Below, piece after piece: positions 1-11,832 of a DNA stretch of 64,000 nt. Origin of the DNA: Nymphaea colorata. Its lineage: Eukaryota; Streptophyta; Magnoliopsida; Nymphaeales; Nymphaeaceae. The stretch is from positions 2,675,503 to 2,739,502 of the forward strand of contig NC_045143.1 in the NCBI RefSeq assembly GCF_008831285.2, written 5' to 3'. The number at the start of each line of letters is the position of its first letter. The first letter of the stretch is position 1. Under the pieces are notes generated by a model. That model searched no databases. It was not told where the DNA came from and worked only from the letters and a program-made list of their open reading frames with translations. The position numbers and the translations under genes are program-made.

Positions 1-206
1 TCCCCATAAGTCTCTTCCATAAGCTCGGGCTTCCTGCCCAGCAGGTAGTGGACGATCTCTAGCTGCCCTGATTCGGCAGCCATGTGCAGTAGTGTGCAGC
101 CGGAAGACGGCAACACTAGGTTGAGGATGGCTGGATCGGCAGCCGCCAAACGCTGTAACTCCGTCAGGTCACCGCTGGCACAGGCGTCGTAGAGCCTTAC
201 ATCCAT
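1..206 (-). CDS. Ankyrin-PGG protein, 5' part only (left copy, cut by window edge)
   Basis: This is the start of a second copy of the ankyrin-repeat membrane protein encoded at 6117-7458. The ATG lies at 206-204 on the minus strand, and the 68 codons visible correspond to the first ankyrin repeats of the complete copy, read away from it. I see no disabling change in this part. The remainder, including the PGG membrane domain, would lie left of position 1, so I cannot tell whether this copy is complete. It sits in the left arm of a large inverted duplication, so the two genes are divergently oriented with promoters facing each other across about 5.9 kb. The family acts at membranes in plant defence and salt responses (ACD6/ITN1-like); that role is family knowledge, not seen here. 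Confidence 0.8.
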   Translation of the reverse strand, partial: MDVRLYDACASGDLTELQRLAAADPAILNLVLPSSGCTLLHMAAESGQLEIVHYLLGRKPELMEETYG

Positions 207-393
207 CCCGACTGCACGCGGGTCTCCCCCTGGATAGAGGGAAGGAAAAAGGTGGCCCTATTTTCTCATCTGAATCCTGAAAAAACTCCACTAACGAGTT
301 CTGTTTTTATTGAAAAAATAGAGGGAGAAGAAGAGAAATAAATGGAGAAACAACAAACCTAACTAATGAGACGATAAAGAATGATGGTCATGG

Positions 394-765
394 TCATACT
401 CTCAATGCGCCAAAGATGTCCTTAGCCTCGAAAAGAGTTGAGTTTATTAAGACTTTCATCGACTTATCATGAATGCATACAAGGAGAGAGTAGAAATGAA
501 GTCTACATACCTTGACATGGAGGATTTGAAGGAAAAAAGTGGCTCTAGTGCTCTCCCTCAAGAGAAGAGATGGGACTCCTTGAGAGCTGCTCCGACTGGT
601 TGGGTTGAGCTTCACAAGTCCATCAGCTGCTCCTCTCACATTGGAAACGGATGTAATATTGAAGATGAAGATCATCAAGATAAGATAGAAAGGTTGAAGG
701 AGGGGAGAGATGGTTGGAGAACACAAAGAGTTGAAGTGGAGAGAGAGAGCTTCAACACTTAGCAT
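394..765 (-). CDS. Small ORF of unknown function (left copy)
   Basis: A 123-residue ORF identical to the one at 5558-5929 in the other arm. Its N-terminal third is hydrophobic (around residues 23-42, containing FYLILMIFIF), which could be a signal peptide or membrane anchor. A consensus donor (AAG|GTATGT) falls after codon 85, so the real product may be spliced there and the downstream codons may be intronic. A TATA-like TATATATA run lies about 30 bases upstream of the ATG. I do not recognise the protein. It could be a short secreted peptide or simply a non-coding transcript leader. Confidence 0.25.
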   Translation of the reverse strand: MLSVEALSLHFNSLCSPTISPLLQPFYLILMIFIFNITSVSNVRGAADGLVKLNPTSRSSSQGVPSLLLRESTRATFFLQILHVKVCRLHFYSLLVCIHDKSMKVLINSTLFEAKDIFGALRV

Positions 766-3185
766 GGTGTTTTTAGAGAGGAGAAATATGAGTATATATA
801 GATTTTGAAGGTATCAAGGTTGAGGGATTAGGGCAGATCTTACTAATCTTTCTATTGTTACGTTAAGTTTTCAAAATCTATTAAATTTTCTATAAGCTCT
901 TTGACTTACTACCCAATCTGTAAAAACTCAAAAGGAAAAACTAAAGTAGCCTCGTGTACATCTTGCTATTTTCATGAAATTATTTTTAAATAATTTGGAA
1001 CCTTGTCTGAAAATTTTATAATCGCGTTGAGATTCTCCATTTTCTTCAAAATGGAAGGTCTACCAAGCCAAAATATGGAGTTTTTTATTAAGTCTTTTCG
1101 AAGAAGAACATTTTTAGATTCAAACACCTAGGTGAGTCTTAATTGGGCATGGCAATAACCTTTATCAAATCTCAGTTAATCAAATGCCCCGATTTAGAGC
1201 TGGCCCCTATTTTCCAAATTGAACTCAAATTTGAATAATATAAAATCTGATCATTTATGTGTGACCCAATATCCATTTTATCAGATCCCAACCGGATACA
1301 GAAAATTTTAATTCAATTATGAATTGGTCCAGACAGTCTTAATCTGATTAGTAATTAGATATCAGATCTAAGTAGTATGTTAGCCTTGGATTTCAGATCT
1401 GAACCAGATCTAAAATCCATATTTTGCCGAATCCATTGTTTGCATTGTATTTGTGGGGGCAGTTGCCCACACCAACCACCATACGACCCTGCCACTGCTT
1501 CCAATAATTTCCGTTCATGTCCAATCTTAGGTCCAAGATAAATAAACATGTAACTTCAAAAACATACTGGTAACTGAATGTATGACACCAAAAAAGCACA
1601 TAGTATTTCAAATTTCAAAATGCTAATCACTATGATAATGTATGTCACACTTTTTTCAATATGCTAATATTTTGTGACAAAACATGACATGATCGAAAAA
1701 TATGTGAGAGAGCGAAAGAGAGAGCAATGACTCAAAAGAAGCGACTCTCCCCGTTGTGTAAGCCCAACAAAAATTGCATCACCAGTATGAAAGGTGTTGA
1801 AGAAAGATTTATGCCATCTAGTTAGTTCGTGGCCTACTCATAAGCTGTTTCGTGAGAGGTTTATTTATAAATAAGCACCAATGTGACAATATATATCTAT
1901 GATAATGATATCAATACGGTTTCGAGGTGCAGCAGGTTAATTGCAAGCTTATCTGCCAGAAATGATTTTAAAACTCACCAGAACATTGTTATATTTGTCC
2001 ACAAGGGTGATGGCCAGTTCATCGTTTGCAACGTTCGACTTTTGACTATTAGGAATTCAAGTCAGCTAAATTGACAAAGAGAGCAGAGGGATGTTAACCA
2101 GAAAGAAATATCAAAATAGAATGCGACCAAAGGCCCCTTCTCTCGTGACCCAAGTTACTTGCCCTATAAAGCCCACCACTAATGTCAAGTTGGTTCTATG
2201 CACCGCTTGCTTGCTGCACAAAAAGAGGACATTCACACTCTGTACTTGGATCCAACTCCGAACCGTCAAAAAAAAATTCAAGGTCAAATATCCGAAAATT
2301 TTTCGGAGAAGGAAATGACACTTTCGTGGTCCTTTCTGTACCTTCCCGCCGAAAATGCTCCATATCACCACCGCAATCAACAAAGAAACCGCCATAAGAA
2401 CTTTCGTGGTCCTTTGTGTACCACGAATCCACTACGCTCCAAAAGCCACCACTTAATGCACCCAATAATTTTAACAAGAGACAAACTCTAAGGAAGCATA
2501 TAGTAAATGCATGTCTTCAACTTTCAGCAAAGTCAAACGCAAAATACGACTCTTCTCTTTTATAAAATTCCGTTTCCTGTTTCATCTGCTCGAGTGGATG
2601 TGCACTTCTTCCCCCAACTTTTTTGTTCAAAGCCATGAAATTTAGACGTGGAAAGAAGGCAGGTTCATGTCATCCAGGACCCAGAAAGTTGAGCACTATT
2701 GTTCATGAATACAGGAAGATCGCTCTAGTCCTTGTCCGCAAGTCTCATAAAAGAAATAACCAGCCTTCCCAAGATCCATCCCCAAAAAAAGGTTAACTGT
2801 AAAAGAAGTAAAAGACAGAAGGCGAAACATCCAGTGAATTTCTGCATGAAACGCCAAGATCGAACAGTGACATGGTGTGGCACCAACTTGATAAAAATAA
2901 AAAATGTGATCGATCCATCTCATTCCCAGGCATTTTCGAGTCAGAATTCACTTCTCATGTTTGTAAGGTGGTTGTCAAAGCAGGAAGCAGTACAAGAGTT
3001 AGAATCCGCACGCACTCTGACGATTTAGAAAGTAGAGATTGAGTAGGAATCTGGTAACAGCTCGACCTCCTCCTGACGGTTGTCGCAAGTCCAAAGCAAT
3101 GGCTAGGATTTCCAAGTAGACATGGGGAGAAAGCATCTGCGTGCTTTGTACTTGAAAAAGATAATCAGGAAAAGGCATACTAAAT

Positions 3186-4132
3186 ATGCCTAGCGATAAA
3201 TTTGATCTGTTTGGCCTTTTATATATACAGAATCAAACTTGGTCGCAACATAAATATATGCATTATCACAAATCGACAGTCGACACCATGCGTGCATTCT
3301 ATTCTTATGCACCATACAAATGAAAATACCTTTTTTTCTTTTCAAAATTATTAGCTGAGGTGTCCAAGGTCCAATCAAGAACATAAACATATCGAGTAGC
3401 ATATATATATATAGAACATAAACGTATAAAGTAGTATTTATATAAGAGAGAGCGAGAGAGAATGTTATATAAATACTACTTGATACGTTTATGTTCTATA
3501 TATATATATATCACAAATTTTGACAGAAACACGCATTCAACTTCAAAAAAATCTAATTGGATACGAATCTAATTGGATATTTATGTATATTCGAATCCAA
3601 ATCTGATGAGATTTCATTTCTTAAATTTGAATCCGATCTAATTTCCTAATCCAATATTAAAACTTTTTTCCATGTTGACTATTTTGGAACAGTTCGTTTG
3701 AATACCTTATGTATATTGAATATATTGACATCCCTATTGATCTATATACCTATTATTGGGTGATCATGATCCGGTTCATTAGGCCTGCTGATTTTATTTC
3801 GTTTTCTTCTCAATGGTCAATTTCTCGGCCTCACCATGGCCCGAATGGGTCTATAGTGGATCGGACCAGCCAAACTGAGACTGCCTGCCTTTCCAACCAT
3901 GACAACGATTTGTTAGGGTTTAATACATATATAATATTAGCGACATGCTTTTTAGCATAGTAGCTCCCATATTAGGGTTTTAAACAAGGCAATTTTATTG
4001 ACATGTGATCATGTGGTCCTAAGTAGCTGCTCCCACATTAACTTATTTATTTATTTGGGAAAGATCAGCGAGAGCAGTATGTATGTTTTATTCCAAAACA
4101 ATGTTTAAATAAATGAAATGACATATAAACTG
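3186..4132. repeat. Dispersed repeat, short copy
   Basis: Blocks of this stretch match, in the same order, blocks of 29714-32370. 3186-3400 matches about 29716-29880; 3580-3880 matches about 30960-31240; 3880-4132 matches about 32115-32370. The long copy has extra material between the blocks, or this copy has lost it. The last block ends just where the right arm of the inverted duplication begins. The element type is unknown; no coding sequence or clear terminal repeat is visible. Confidence 0.7.
3401..3509. repeat. Short AT-rich hairpin
   Basis: Arms at 3401-3444 and 3465-3509 are nearly exact reverse complements, with one mismatch near 3426. They flank a GA-rich loop of about 20 bases. The arms end in (TA)n runs, so cruciform or slippage structures are likely. 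One arm sequence also occurs twice in tandem at 29857-30000. Confidence 0.85.
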
Positions 4133-6322
4133 ACTTGACATTAGTGGTGGGCTTTATAGGGCAAGTAACTTGGGTCACGAGAGAAGGGGCCTTTGGTCGC
4201 ATTCTATTTTGATATTTCTTTCTGGTTAACATCCCTCTGCTCTCTTTGTCAATTTAGCTGACTTGAATTCCTAATAGTCAAAAGTCGAACGTTGCAAACG
4301 ATGAACTGGCCATCACCCTTGTGGACAAATATAACAATGTTCTGGTGAGTTTTAAAATCATTTCTGGCAGATAAGCTTGCAATTAACCTGCTGCACCTCG
4401 AAACCATATTGATATCATTATCATAGATATATATTGTCACATTGGTGCTTATTTATAAATAAACCTCTCACGAAACAGCTTATGAGTAGGCCACGAACTA
4501 ACTAGATGGCATAAATCTTCCTTCAACACCTTTCATACTGGTGATGCAATTTTTGTTGGGCTTACACAACGGGGAGAGTCGCTTCTTTTGAGTCATTGCT
4601 CTCTCTTTCGCTCTCTCACATATTTTTCGATCATGTCATGTTTTGTCACAAAATATTAGCATATTGAAAAAAGTGTGACATACATTATCATAGTGATTAG
4701 CATTTTGAAATTTGAAATACTATGTGCTTTTTTGGTGTCATACATTCAGTTACCAGTATGTTTTTGAAGTTACATGTTTATTTATCTTGGACCTAAGATT
4801 GGACATGAACGGAAATTATTGGAAGCAGTGGCAGGGTCGTATGGTGGTTGGTGTGGGCAACTGCCCCCACAAATACAATGCAAACAATAGATTCGGCAAA
4901 ATATGGATTTTAGATCTGGTTCAGATCTGAAATCCAAGGCTAACATACTACTTAGATCTGATATCTAATTACTAATCAGATTAAGACTGTCTGGACCAAT
5001 TCATAATTGAATTAAAATTTTCTGTATCCGGTTGGGATCTGATAAAATGGATATTGGGTCACACATAAATGATCAGATTTTATATTATTCAAATTTGAGT
5101 TCAATTTGGAAAATAGGGGCCAGCTCTAAATCGGGGCATTTGATTAACTGAGATTTGATAAAGGTTATTGCCATGCCCAATTAAGACTCACCTAGGTGTT
5201 TGAATCTAAAAATGTTCTTCTTCGAAAAGACTCAATAAAAAACTCCATATTTTGGCTTGGTAGACCTTCCATTTTGAAGAAAATGGAGAATCTCAACGCG
5301 ATTATAAAATTTTCAGACAAGGTTCCAAATTATTTAAAAATAATTTCATGAAAATAGCAAGATGTACACGAGGCTACTTTAGTTTTTCCTTTTGAGTTTT
5401 TACAGATTGGGTAGTAAGTCAAAGAGCTTATAGAAAATTTAATAGATTTTGAAAACTTAACGTAACAATAGAAAGATTAGTAAGATCTGCCCTAATCCCT
5501 CAACCTTGATACCTTCAAAATCTATATATACTCATATTTCTCCTCTCTAAAAACACCATGCTAAGTGTTGAAGCTCTCTCTCTCCACTTCAACTCTTTGT
5601 GTTCTCCAACCATCTCTCCCCTCCTTCAACCTTTCTATCTTATCTTGATGATCTTCATCTTCAATATTACATCCGTTTCCAATGTGAGAGGAGCAGCTGA
5701 TGGACTTGTGAAGCTCAACCCAACCAGTCGGAGCAGCTCTCAAGGAGTCCCATCTCTTCTCTTGAGGGAGAGCACTAGAGCCACTTTTTTCCTTCAAATC
5801 CTCCATGTCAAGGTATGTAGACTTCATTTCTACTCTCTCCTTGTATGCATTCATGATAAGTCGATGAAAGTCTTAATAAACTCAACTCTTTTCGAGGCTA
5901 AGGACATCTTTGGCGCATTGAGAGTATGACCATGACCATCATTCTTTATCGTCTCATTAGTTAGGTTTGTTGTTTCTCCATTTATTTCTCTTCTTCTCCC
6001 TCTATTTTTTCAATAAAAACAGAACTCGTTAGTGGAGTTTTTTCAGGATTCAGATGAGAAAATAGGGCCACCTTTTTCCTTCCCTCTATCCAGGGGGAGA
6101 CCCGCGTGCAGTCGGGATGGATGTAAGGCTCTACGACGCCTGTGCCAGCGGTGACCTGACGGAGTTACAGCGTTTGGCGGCTGCCGATCCAGCCATCCTC
6201 AACCTAGTGTTGCCGTCTTCCGGCTGCACACTACTGCACATGGCTGCCGAATCAGGGCAGCTAGAGATCGTCCACTACCTGCTGGGCAGGAAGCCCGAGC
6301 TTATGGAAGAGACTTATGGGGA
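4133..6322. repeat. Right arm of the large inverted duplication
   Basis: Reverse complement of 1-2190, at least 99.8% identical by eye. It holds the upstream region, the unknown small ORF (5558-5929) and the first 68 codons of the ankyrin-PGG gene. The window's left edge stops the comparison at 6322, so the duplication may cover the whole gene. Confidence 0.95.
5558..5929 (+). CDS. Small ORF of unknown function (right copy)
   Basis: Mirror copy of 394-765, encoding the same 123 residues. A TATA-like TATATATA motif lies at about 5524, roughly 30 bases before the ATG at 5558. The first 85 codons end at a consensus donor (GTATGT at 5813). Splicing from there to the AG just before the ankyrin start (6111) would be out of frame with the ankyrin protein. 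A fused product is therefore not supported, but this segment could be a non-coding leader exon of that gene. Hydrophobic residues near 23-42 suggest a signal peptide. No family recognised. Confidence 0.3.
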   Translation: MLSVEALSLHFNSLCSPTISPLLQPFYLILMIFIFNITSVSNVRGAADGLVKLNPTSRSSSQGVPSLLLRESTRATFFLQILHVKVCRLHFYSLLVCIHDKSMKVLINSTLFEAKDIFGALRV

Positions 6323-7458
6323 GCAGAAGCTAACACCATTACATTTGGCAGCAATTAACGGCGGCACAGACATCATCGGTGCGATTCTGGATCGGAAACA
6401 TAAGGCCATCGAACAAGAGACGAGTGCTGGAGAGAACATCCTGCATTTAATGGCGAAGAATGGTCAGCACCAGGCGTTTACGTGTACGTTCCTGAGTTAT
6501 CATTTGCGGGAACTAGCTGAGAAAACCGATGAAGATGGAAACACCATTCTACATCTCAGCGTTAAGAGCAGATCCGTAAAGGTACTGTCACTGACTCTCT
6601 GATCTCGAACTCTTCGCCATATACAAGGTCTTTCAACTCAGGCTTTCAATTTTCTAAATATTGATTTACTCTAGTATGACAGTTCGTGAATTCTCAAATA
6701 TGTTTTTAGATTTAAGCTGTCATAAATGTACGGTATATCCATAGAACCAGCGTTCGAGTACTTAGTTGCACTAAGCTTTAAAGTTGCAGTTAATGAATTT
6801 CATACTCAAGGAAAAGGCGGTGGGTGTGAACGTTTGCAACAAAGCTGGAAAGACTGCTCTCAACATTGCCATTGAAGAGCACCATTATCCTGAATCTGAA
6901 CAAATGATTGTTGTCCTTCGGGAAGCAAGTGGCATGACAGGACTCGAAGTCAGATCGTGGCTTCGACGCGAGGTGCCGGACGAGCAGCTTCACGGGGTCC
7001 AGAACACTATCGTTGCGGTTGCAGTTCTCATTGCAACGCTGGCGTTCTCGACGTGGATGAATCCGCCGGGCGGTGTGTACCAAGACGGTCGTCTGGCAGG
7101 GAGGGCCATCCTGACCACCCGCCCTCTCTTCCCCGCCTTCATGGCCTTCAATGTGGTTGCGTTACTCAGTTCCCTCGTCATTATCGTGACACAGTCCAGC
7201 TTGGTGGCCTTCCCCAAGGATAGCCTCATCTATCGGTGGATCGTTCTCAGGACACTCTTGGCCGCATCCATCACATGCTTATTGATGGACTACGTGATCG
7301 CTGCTTGGATGATATACGGCTCCGGAAGTAAAAAGACTCCACTGATGGTCATTCTCTCCATAGTTGTTGGGGCCATCATCTCCGCGACCATGGCAAATTA
7401 CCTTTTCCTTAAGCAGAGGATCAGGAGGGTGAGGAATCTCAACTTGACTAATCTATAG
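6117..7458 (+). CDS. Ankyrin-repeat PGG-domain membrane protein (ACD6/ITN1-like)
   Basis: Two exons, 6117-6581 and 6790-7458, joined in phase 0 by a GTACTG donor and a TTGCAG acceptor, give 377 aa. The N-terminal half has four to five ankyrin repeats, with cores such as TLLHMAAESGQ (residues 39-49), TPLHLAAINGG, NILHLMAKNG and NTILHLSVKSR; the last repeat spans the intron. The C-terminal half is a PGG domain: NTIVAVAVLIATLAF, then the NPPGG signature, then three more hydrophobic segments, making four membrane spans. Family members are plasma-membrane or ER proteins in defence and abiotic stress; partners cannot be read from the sequence. It is shorter than typical members (often 450-650 aa), with fewer ankyrin repeats. 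A near-identical divergent copy begins at 206. The ATG is the first in frame after a possible acceptor at 6111. Confidence 0.9.
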
Positions 7459-9180
7459 TGTGGATTATAGAGAAGGCTCCCTCTTGTAACAGCACGCAGC
7501 TGATATTGAAAGGATGTGTATTTAAGATAACTGTTTTGTGTTTTAATGCATGGATTTCTGGCTTGGGATTTACCAATATATATATGTAATTTTATATATA
7601 TATATATATATATATTGCATCTTTCAAGCGCAAAAATTAATTCAGATCTTTATTAAAAAAATTTGGACTGAGATAATCAAACACCCAGCAATGAAACAAA
7701 AACCCACGGTTTTATTCGGTGAACCTATTTTGAAGACAAAGTTGATTGCCACATACATAAGGACGTGGTCTGAAGAAACTTTCATTTCTCACCTGACTAG
7801 GTGGACCGTCGTGTGTACTTATACAAGAAAAGTACAGTGGGCTCCTTGATGGAAACAAAGGAGGCCTGATAGAGAAATGGTAAATCATTCCGACAATGTA
7901 TCTCAAGGTTGAAGTCTTCCAGGATCTGTCCTTTCCTGGCCAGCCTCCCGTCAACTTTGGGTTATTTTGTCCCACTCTAAATTAATTAATTGTTTGATTG
8001 ATGTTGCCTTCCTGTCTCTTATTCCCTCCTCCTTCTTTGTTGGAGTGATGCTCAGATGTGGCCACAAAGGTTCCCACTTTGGATACGGTCTGATGCTCAG
8101 ATGTTAGGTCGGGAAGGATCTGTAATTATCATATCAATTGCGGTGTTGGATCAGGTAGAGAGTAGATATATTTTCGTCACTTCACCAACAATGGTGTCGT
8201 TGTTTCCGGGCCTTCTGATCCCAAGCTAGCATGAAGCTGCAACCATCTGTGAGACTGAACAGTTTCAGACTTAAGATGAGCCCAAGGAAACGGTCTTTCA
8301 AATGTGATTCCATTTGTGTGTGTGAGGTGCAGAATGCGTTTCAGACGTGGATCCACCCCAATTTTGTAACAGTACATGTGTATACTTAACACTCTAGTGT
8401 TTCCACATAACAAAAATAAAGGCTTTGCAATATTAAGCGTTACTGTTTCCTTTAACTGGTAAAGGGAAAGAAGTTTAGGAAGAAAAAGTCCTCATAAGTT
8501 TTAAAAAGATTTCGTGTCATTAAACGCCGTGTCTTTTTGAAACTGAAGGTCTTTAACTTCATCATTTACCAGGTGAATAGATTTTTGATGGACGCAAACG
8601 ATACCATGTTTTAATGAATCATAAAATAGGGCAACACACTTGGACGCTGCTAAAAATACATAAAAAATAATGAAGGCATAAGCTTTAGTTTTCCGCCACT
8701 GAAGGCCACCATTGGGATTAAGGACAATCTAATTGATATTTATACTCCTGTTTGCTATAATCTTTAGATATCTCTTTGATTTTTTTTACAACTTTGGATC
8801 GACGTATCTCTTTGTTGATAGCAATGCAATTATTATTTTTGTTGGTTTCTTTATTTTTAGAGATATCATTCCCCTACAATAAGGTCAAAAAACTTGGTTT
8901 TTTTTTGCAAATTCAGGTGGGTGTTATAACAATGTTATTATTATTTTTATTGTATATTTGCTTTTATAGATGCCGTTCTCATATAAGTCGACACTTTATC
9001 TTTAACAATAATAACGTTTCTTTTATTGAGAAGATTTTTACATTTTCCATTTTCACCTCCAAGACATAGCAGTCTAATAGATTGTGCAGCAAAGTTGTCA
9101 CTTGACTTCACGTAGAGTTTTGTTTTGAGTCATTCTATTCTAGAAAGTGCATATCAAAAGGAAGCAGTGAGGCCCGGTTG
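7459..9180. other. Intergenic, nothing recognised
   Basis: AT-rich sequence downstream of the ankyrin gene. A short (TA)n run lies at about 7594-7616. The ORFs here are short, give no recognisable protein and look random. Confidence 0.6.
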
Positions 9181-10450
9181 CCTACAAAGGCGCCAGGGCG
9201 AGGGGCAGGAGAGATGCATTCTCTTTTATCATAGATAAAAGAAATCAAGCAAGAAAATGAGTGAGTCATCCATGCCGGAGCAGCTACAATTGCTTGTGCG
9301 GGAGCAAGTGGTCCTCTAACACAAGCTTGAACTTTTCATTGACGGCCCTATACTTATGTGAATAAAAGGGCGTCCATACGTCTAAATAAAGAAGCACACA
9401 ATAGGAAGGAGGAGATGATGAAGGTGGTCACTCACGCTCGTACTATGTATGATATGATCCGGGCCGTCCTTTTTTCACAGCTTTCACAAGTGTATGATAT
9501 GATCCGAGGAGTACTATACTATGAGATTGTTCATCAATGAACATGAAGAGGAGGAAGAAAAAAAAAAGATGGGTTACCATGAGAACAAGGATTGAAGACA
9601 CACTGAACATGCTAGTGCGAGTGAGGACCTTTTTTTCAACTCCAGATTGGGATCAGACGGACTATTCAAGCCTAGAAGCATTCGATGAAAGCGGTCTGGG
9701 CGTGAGCGGCCCTGCCCTTGGGGGTGCGGAAATGCCAAACGGGCCATCCGCGAAGCTGCATCCCCACTCACCTGGTCTTGCTCCTCTTCTGGGGAACGAG
9801 GAGGAGGGTCAGGGCAGTAGCGCCCTTCCTGGGGGAGGGCACATCCAATCCCGGCAGAGGCTGGAGAACCTAAAGCCCTAGCCCCGGTGTCCAAGGATGC
9901 GTCCTCATCAAAAGATGCAAGCTCTAGCTCTTCCTCTGATGAGGTTTCTGTATCCGAGGATGACCCAGAGGACGAGGTTTCCTCGGAAGTGGAAGAATTG
10001 ACTCTGTTGGGGCAACTGGGGGGAATGAGAGAAGGATCTCTTTGTCCTATTTCGACGGGAAGAAAGAGACTGGGATTCCTCGTAACTTGAACGAACACCC
10101 ACGGTGAGTGAGCGTACCAATCTTGTCTCGACTTTGAAGAGGGGGAAGTCGGGATGATAGAAAACAGAAGCGAACTACGGGATCGCCTCATCGATCTCCT
10201 GATGAATGATAGGGATCCCCAGGCCCTCGCTGATAGGCAGGAAAACCCCGACCCAACGACTCCAAAGATCTTTTCTCTTTTTTGCTTTAGATGTCATTGA
10301 AAGAAATCTGGATGAATCTGGGAACCTCTTCGTCCTTCAAGCTCAAATTCCAGAGGTATGTAATGGGGTGATGGCTCTGATCCGCCGAATGAGCTCTCCT
10401 TTGGATATATATATATATAGTAAAACAATTACATCATTGTACTAGCATAC
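9180..10450. other. Unidentified stretch with acidic/serine-rich ORFs
   Basis: The base composition and codon-like texture differ from the AT-rich flanks. On the plus strand, a segment rich in Glu/Lys (about 9540-9580) is followed by a GC-rich part and, at 9887-10090, an acidic serine-rich segment (SSSKDASSSSSSDEV). The reverse strand of the same bases also reads as a long serine/acidic ORF (9574-10191), as expected for such low-complexity DNA. The phrase GTATGATATGATCCG occurs twice, about 45 bases apart (near 9446 and 9491). Several stops and frame changes suggest a decayed coding region, perhaps the capsid-like part of a retroelement, but I cannot name it. Confidence 0.3.
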
Positions 10451-11426
10451 TCAAAATACCAAAGCCACAACCATCATGTGCCCATGAATCGTGGGTTGTC
10501 ATTCCAAACGTAATTCCACATCACCCAAGCATGGACGCATTGTCAATTGCAGATAGGTCATGCATAAATTTAATTTAGAAGACCCAAAAAGATGGGCACC
10601 TGTTGTCAAATAGGGTTTTCTAAAATCAGTTGGAAAGAAAAGATTTTGTTCGATGGGACAGTTGGAAAGAAAAGATTAGAAACAATGTGCACTTTAAAGC
10701 AATCAACTTAACCGATTGCCAAACCTACCCTCTACTCATTTTTACATAACACAGGGGCACTTCGCCAAATAGAAATCCCGGACCGTTTTTAATTGTTTGG
10801 TCATTTGGTAACATCCAGCGGTCAACTGATCTCAATTACCTTAATTAAAGTTCAGATTCAAATCCTTCTATCCCATATCAGGTTTGTCATTATAAAATAA
10901 TCAAGTTTAACCTAAGATCTTAAGATTGATGCACCACCATCAATCTTTTTCCACCGGAACATTAATAATGAAAACATTATCAAGGAAATATAGTACGAGC
11001 GCTATATTAGGACAAAATCAGAATTTATCTCTTCTGGACCCGGAAATCATGAGTGTTGGATGTAGTGGAATTAACTAATCCCTAAAAACTAGAATTTGGG
11101 TCTAACGTAAATCTAGATCAATGGTCTACTGTACATCTATGTCAATGATCTACTGTAAATATACATCAACGGTCACCTACAAGAACAATTTTAGATGAAA
11201 TATCAACTTTTCAAGAAGCAATTGAAGTTAGAAAGCAGGAAAAGCACAAGAACCAACCTCCAGTATTGAAGTTCAATGAGAAGAGAATCAGTTGGACTTG
11301 TAATTATCCTGGAAATATGTGAACATTGTATACCTAAAGTAAAACCTTATCTCTAAGCATGCTGCAACAGGGTATCCTTCCGTGTTCAATAGTGACATTT
11401 CACCTGTAAACAAGATATATCAGAGT
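10451..11426. other. Intergenic, nothing recognised
   Basis: AT-rich sequence with no ORF of note. A short direct repetition of an ATCAATGGTCTACTGTA-like phrase occurs three times near 11118-11175. Confidence 0.5.
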
Positions 11427-11832
11427 ACAAATACAAAAGGAAGGCTGATATATCAAAAAGTTGGAGATGATAACTTCGTCTAGGACAGGAAGCAACATAC
11501 GAGCGCATGACTTCAATGAGGCTTGTGGCATCAATTACGAGTGCATGTAGTGTGTTCTTACTTCATTCCAATAAGAAAACATAACCAGGTTGAACTAATT
11601 TCTTTCTGCAGAACACAGTAATTTGCCAAACAAATACAAAAGAAATGCTGATATATCAAAAAGTTGGAGATGATAACTTCGTCTAGGACAGGAAGCAACA
11701 TACGAGCGCATGACTTCAATGAGGCTTGTGACATCAATTACGAGTGCATGTAGTGTGTTCTTACTTCATTCCAATAAGAAAACATAACCACGTTGAACTA
11801 ATTTCATTCTGCAGAACACAGTAATTTTCCAT
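11427..11832. repeat. Two tandem copies of a 203-bp unit
   Basis: 11427-11629 and 11630-11832 align without gaps with only a handful of substitutions (for example GAAGGCTG against GAAATGCTG near the start). This is a recent simple tandem duplication. No coding content is recognised in the unit. Confidence 0.9.

Larger units (their letters stand above)
1..2190. repeat. Left arm of a large inverted duplication
   Basis: Position p in this arm pairs with position 6323-p in the right arm (4133-6322) over its whole length with no net gap. I found only four base differences by eye: 1090/5233, 1434/4889, 1803/4520 and 1917/4406. The arm continues past the left edge of the window, so its true length is unknown. 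It carries the ankyrin 5' coding part, its upstream region and a small ORF at 394-765. Between 1150 and 1430 lies a degenerate stretch rich in ATCTGAA/AAATCCG-type words that recurs elsewhere in the window. Confidence 0.95.
2191..4132. other. Spacer between the inverted arms, no gene recognised
   Basis: About 1.9 kb of unique and repetitive sequence separates the arms. The left part (2191-3185) has only short ORFs without recognisable similarity. It contains a short direct repeat of CTTTCGTGGTCCTTT at about 2321 and 2401. The right part (3186-4132) is a copy of a dispersed sequence that recurs at 29714-32370. Arm homology ends sharply at 2190 and 4133. Confidence 0.7.

Noticed and set aside
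5558-6581. Fusion of the small ORF to the ankyrin protein through a 5813-6110 intron
   Set aside because: Joining at the AG before 6111 gives a stop within five codons; the ankyrin ATG at 6117 is in another frame.
9574-10191. 205-codon minus-strand Ser/Glu-rich ORF
   Set aside because: The same bases read as low-complexity Ser/Asp/Glu on both strands; no evidence that this strand is the coding one.
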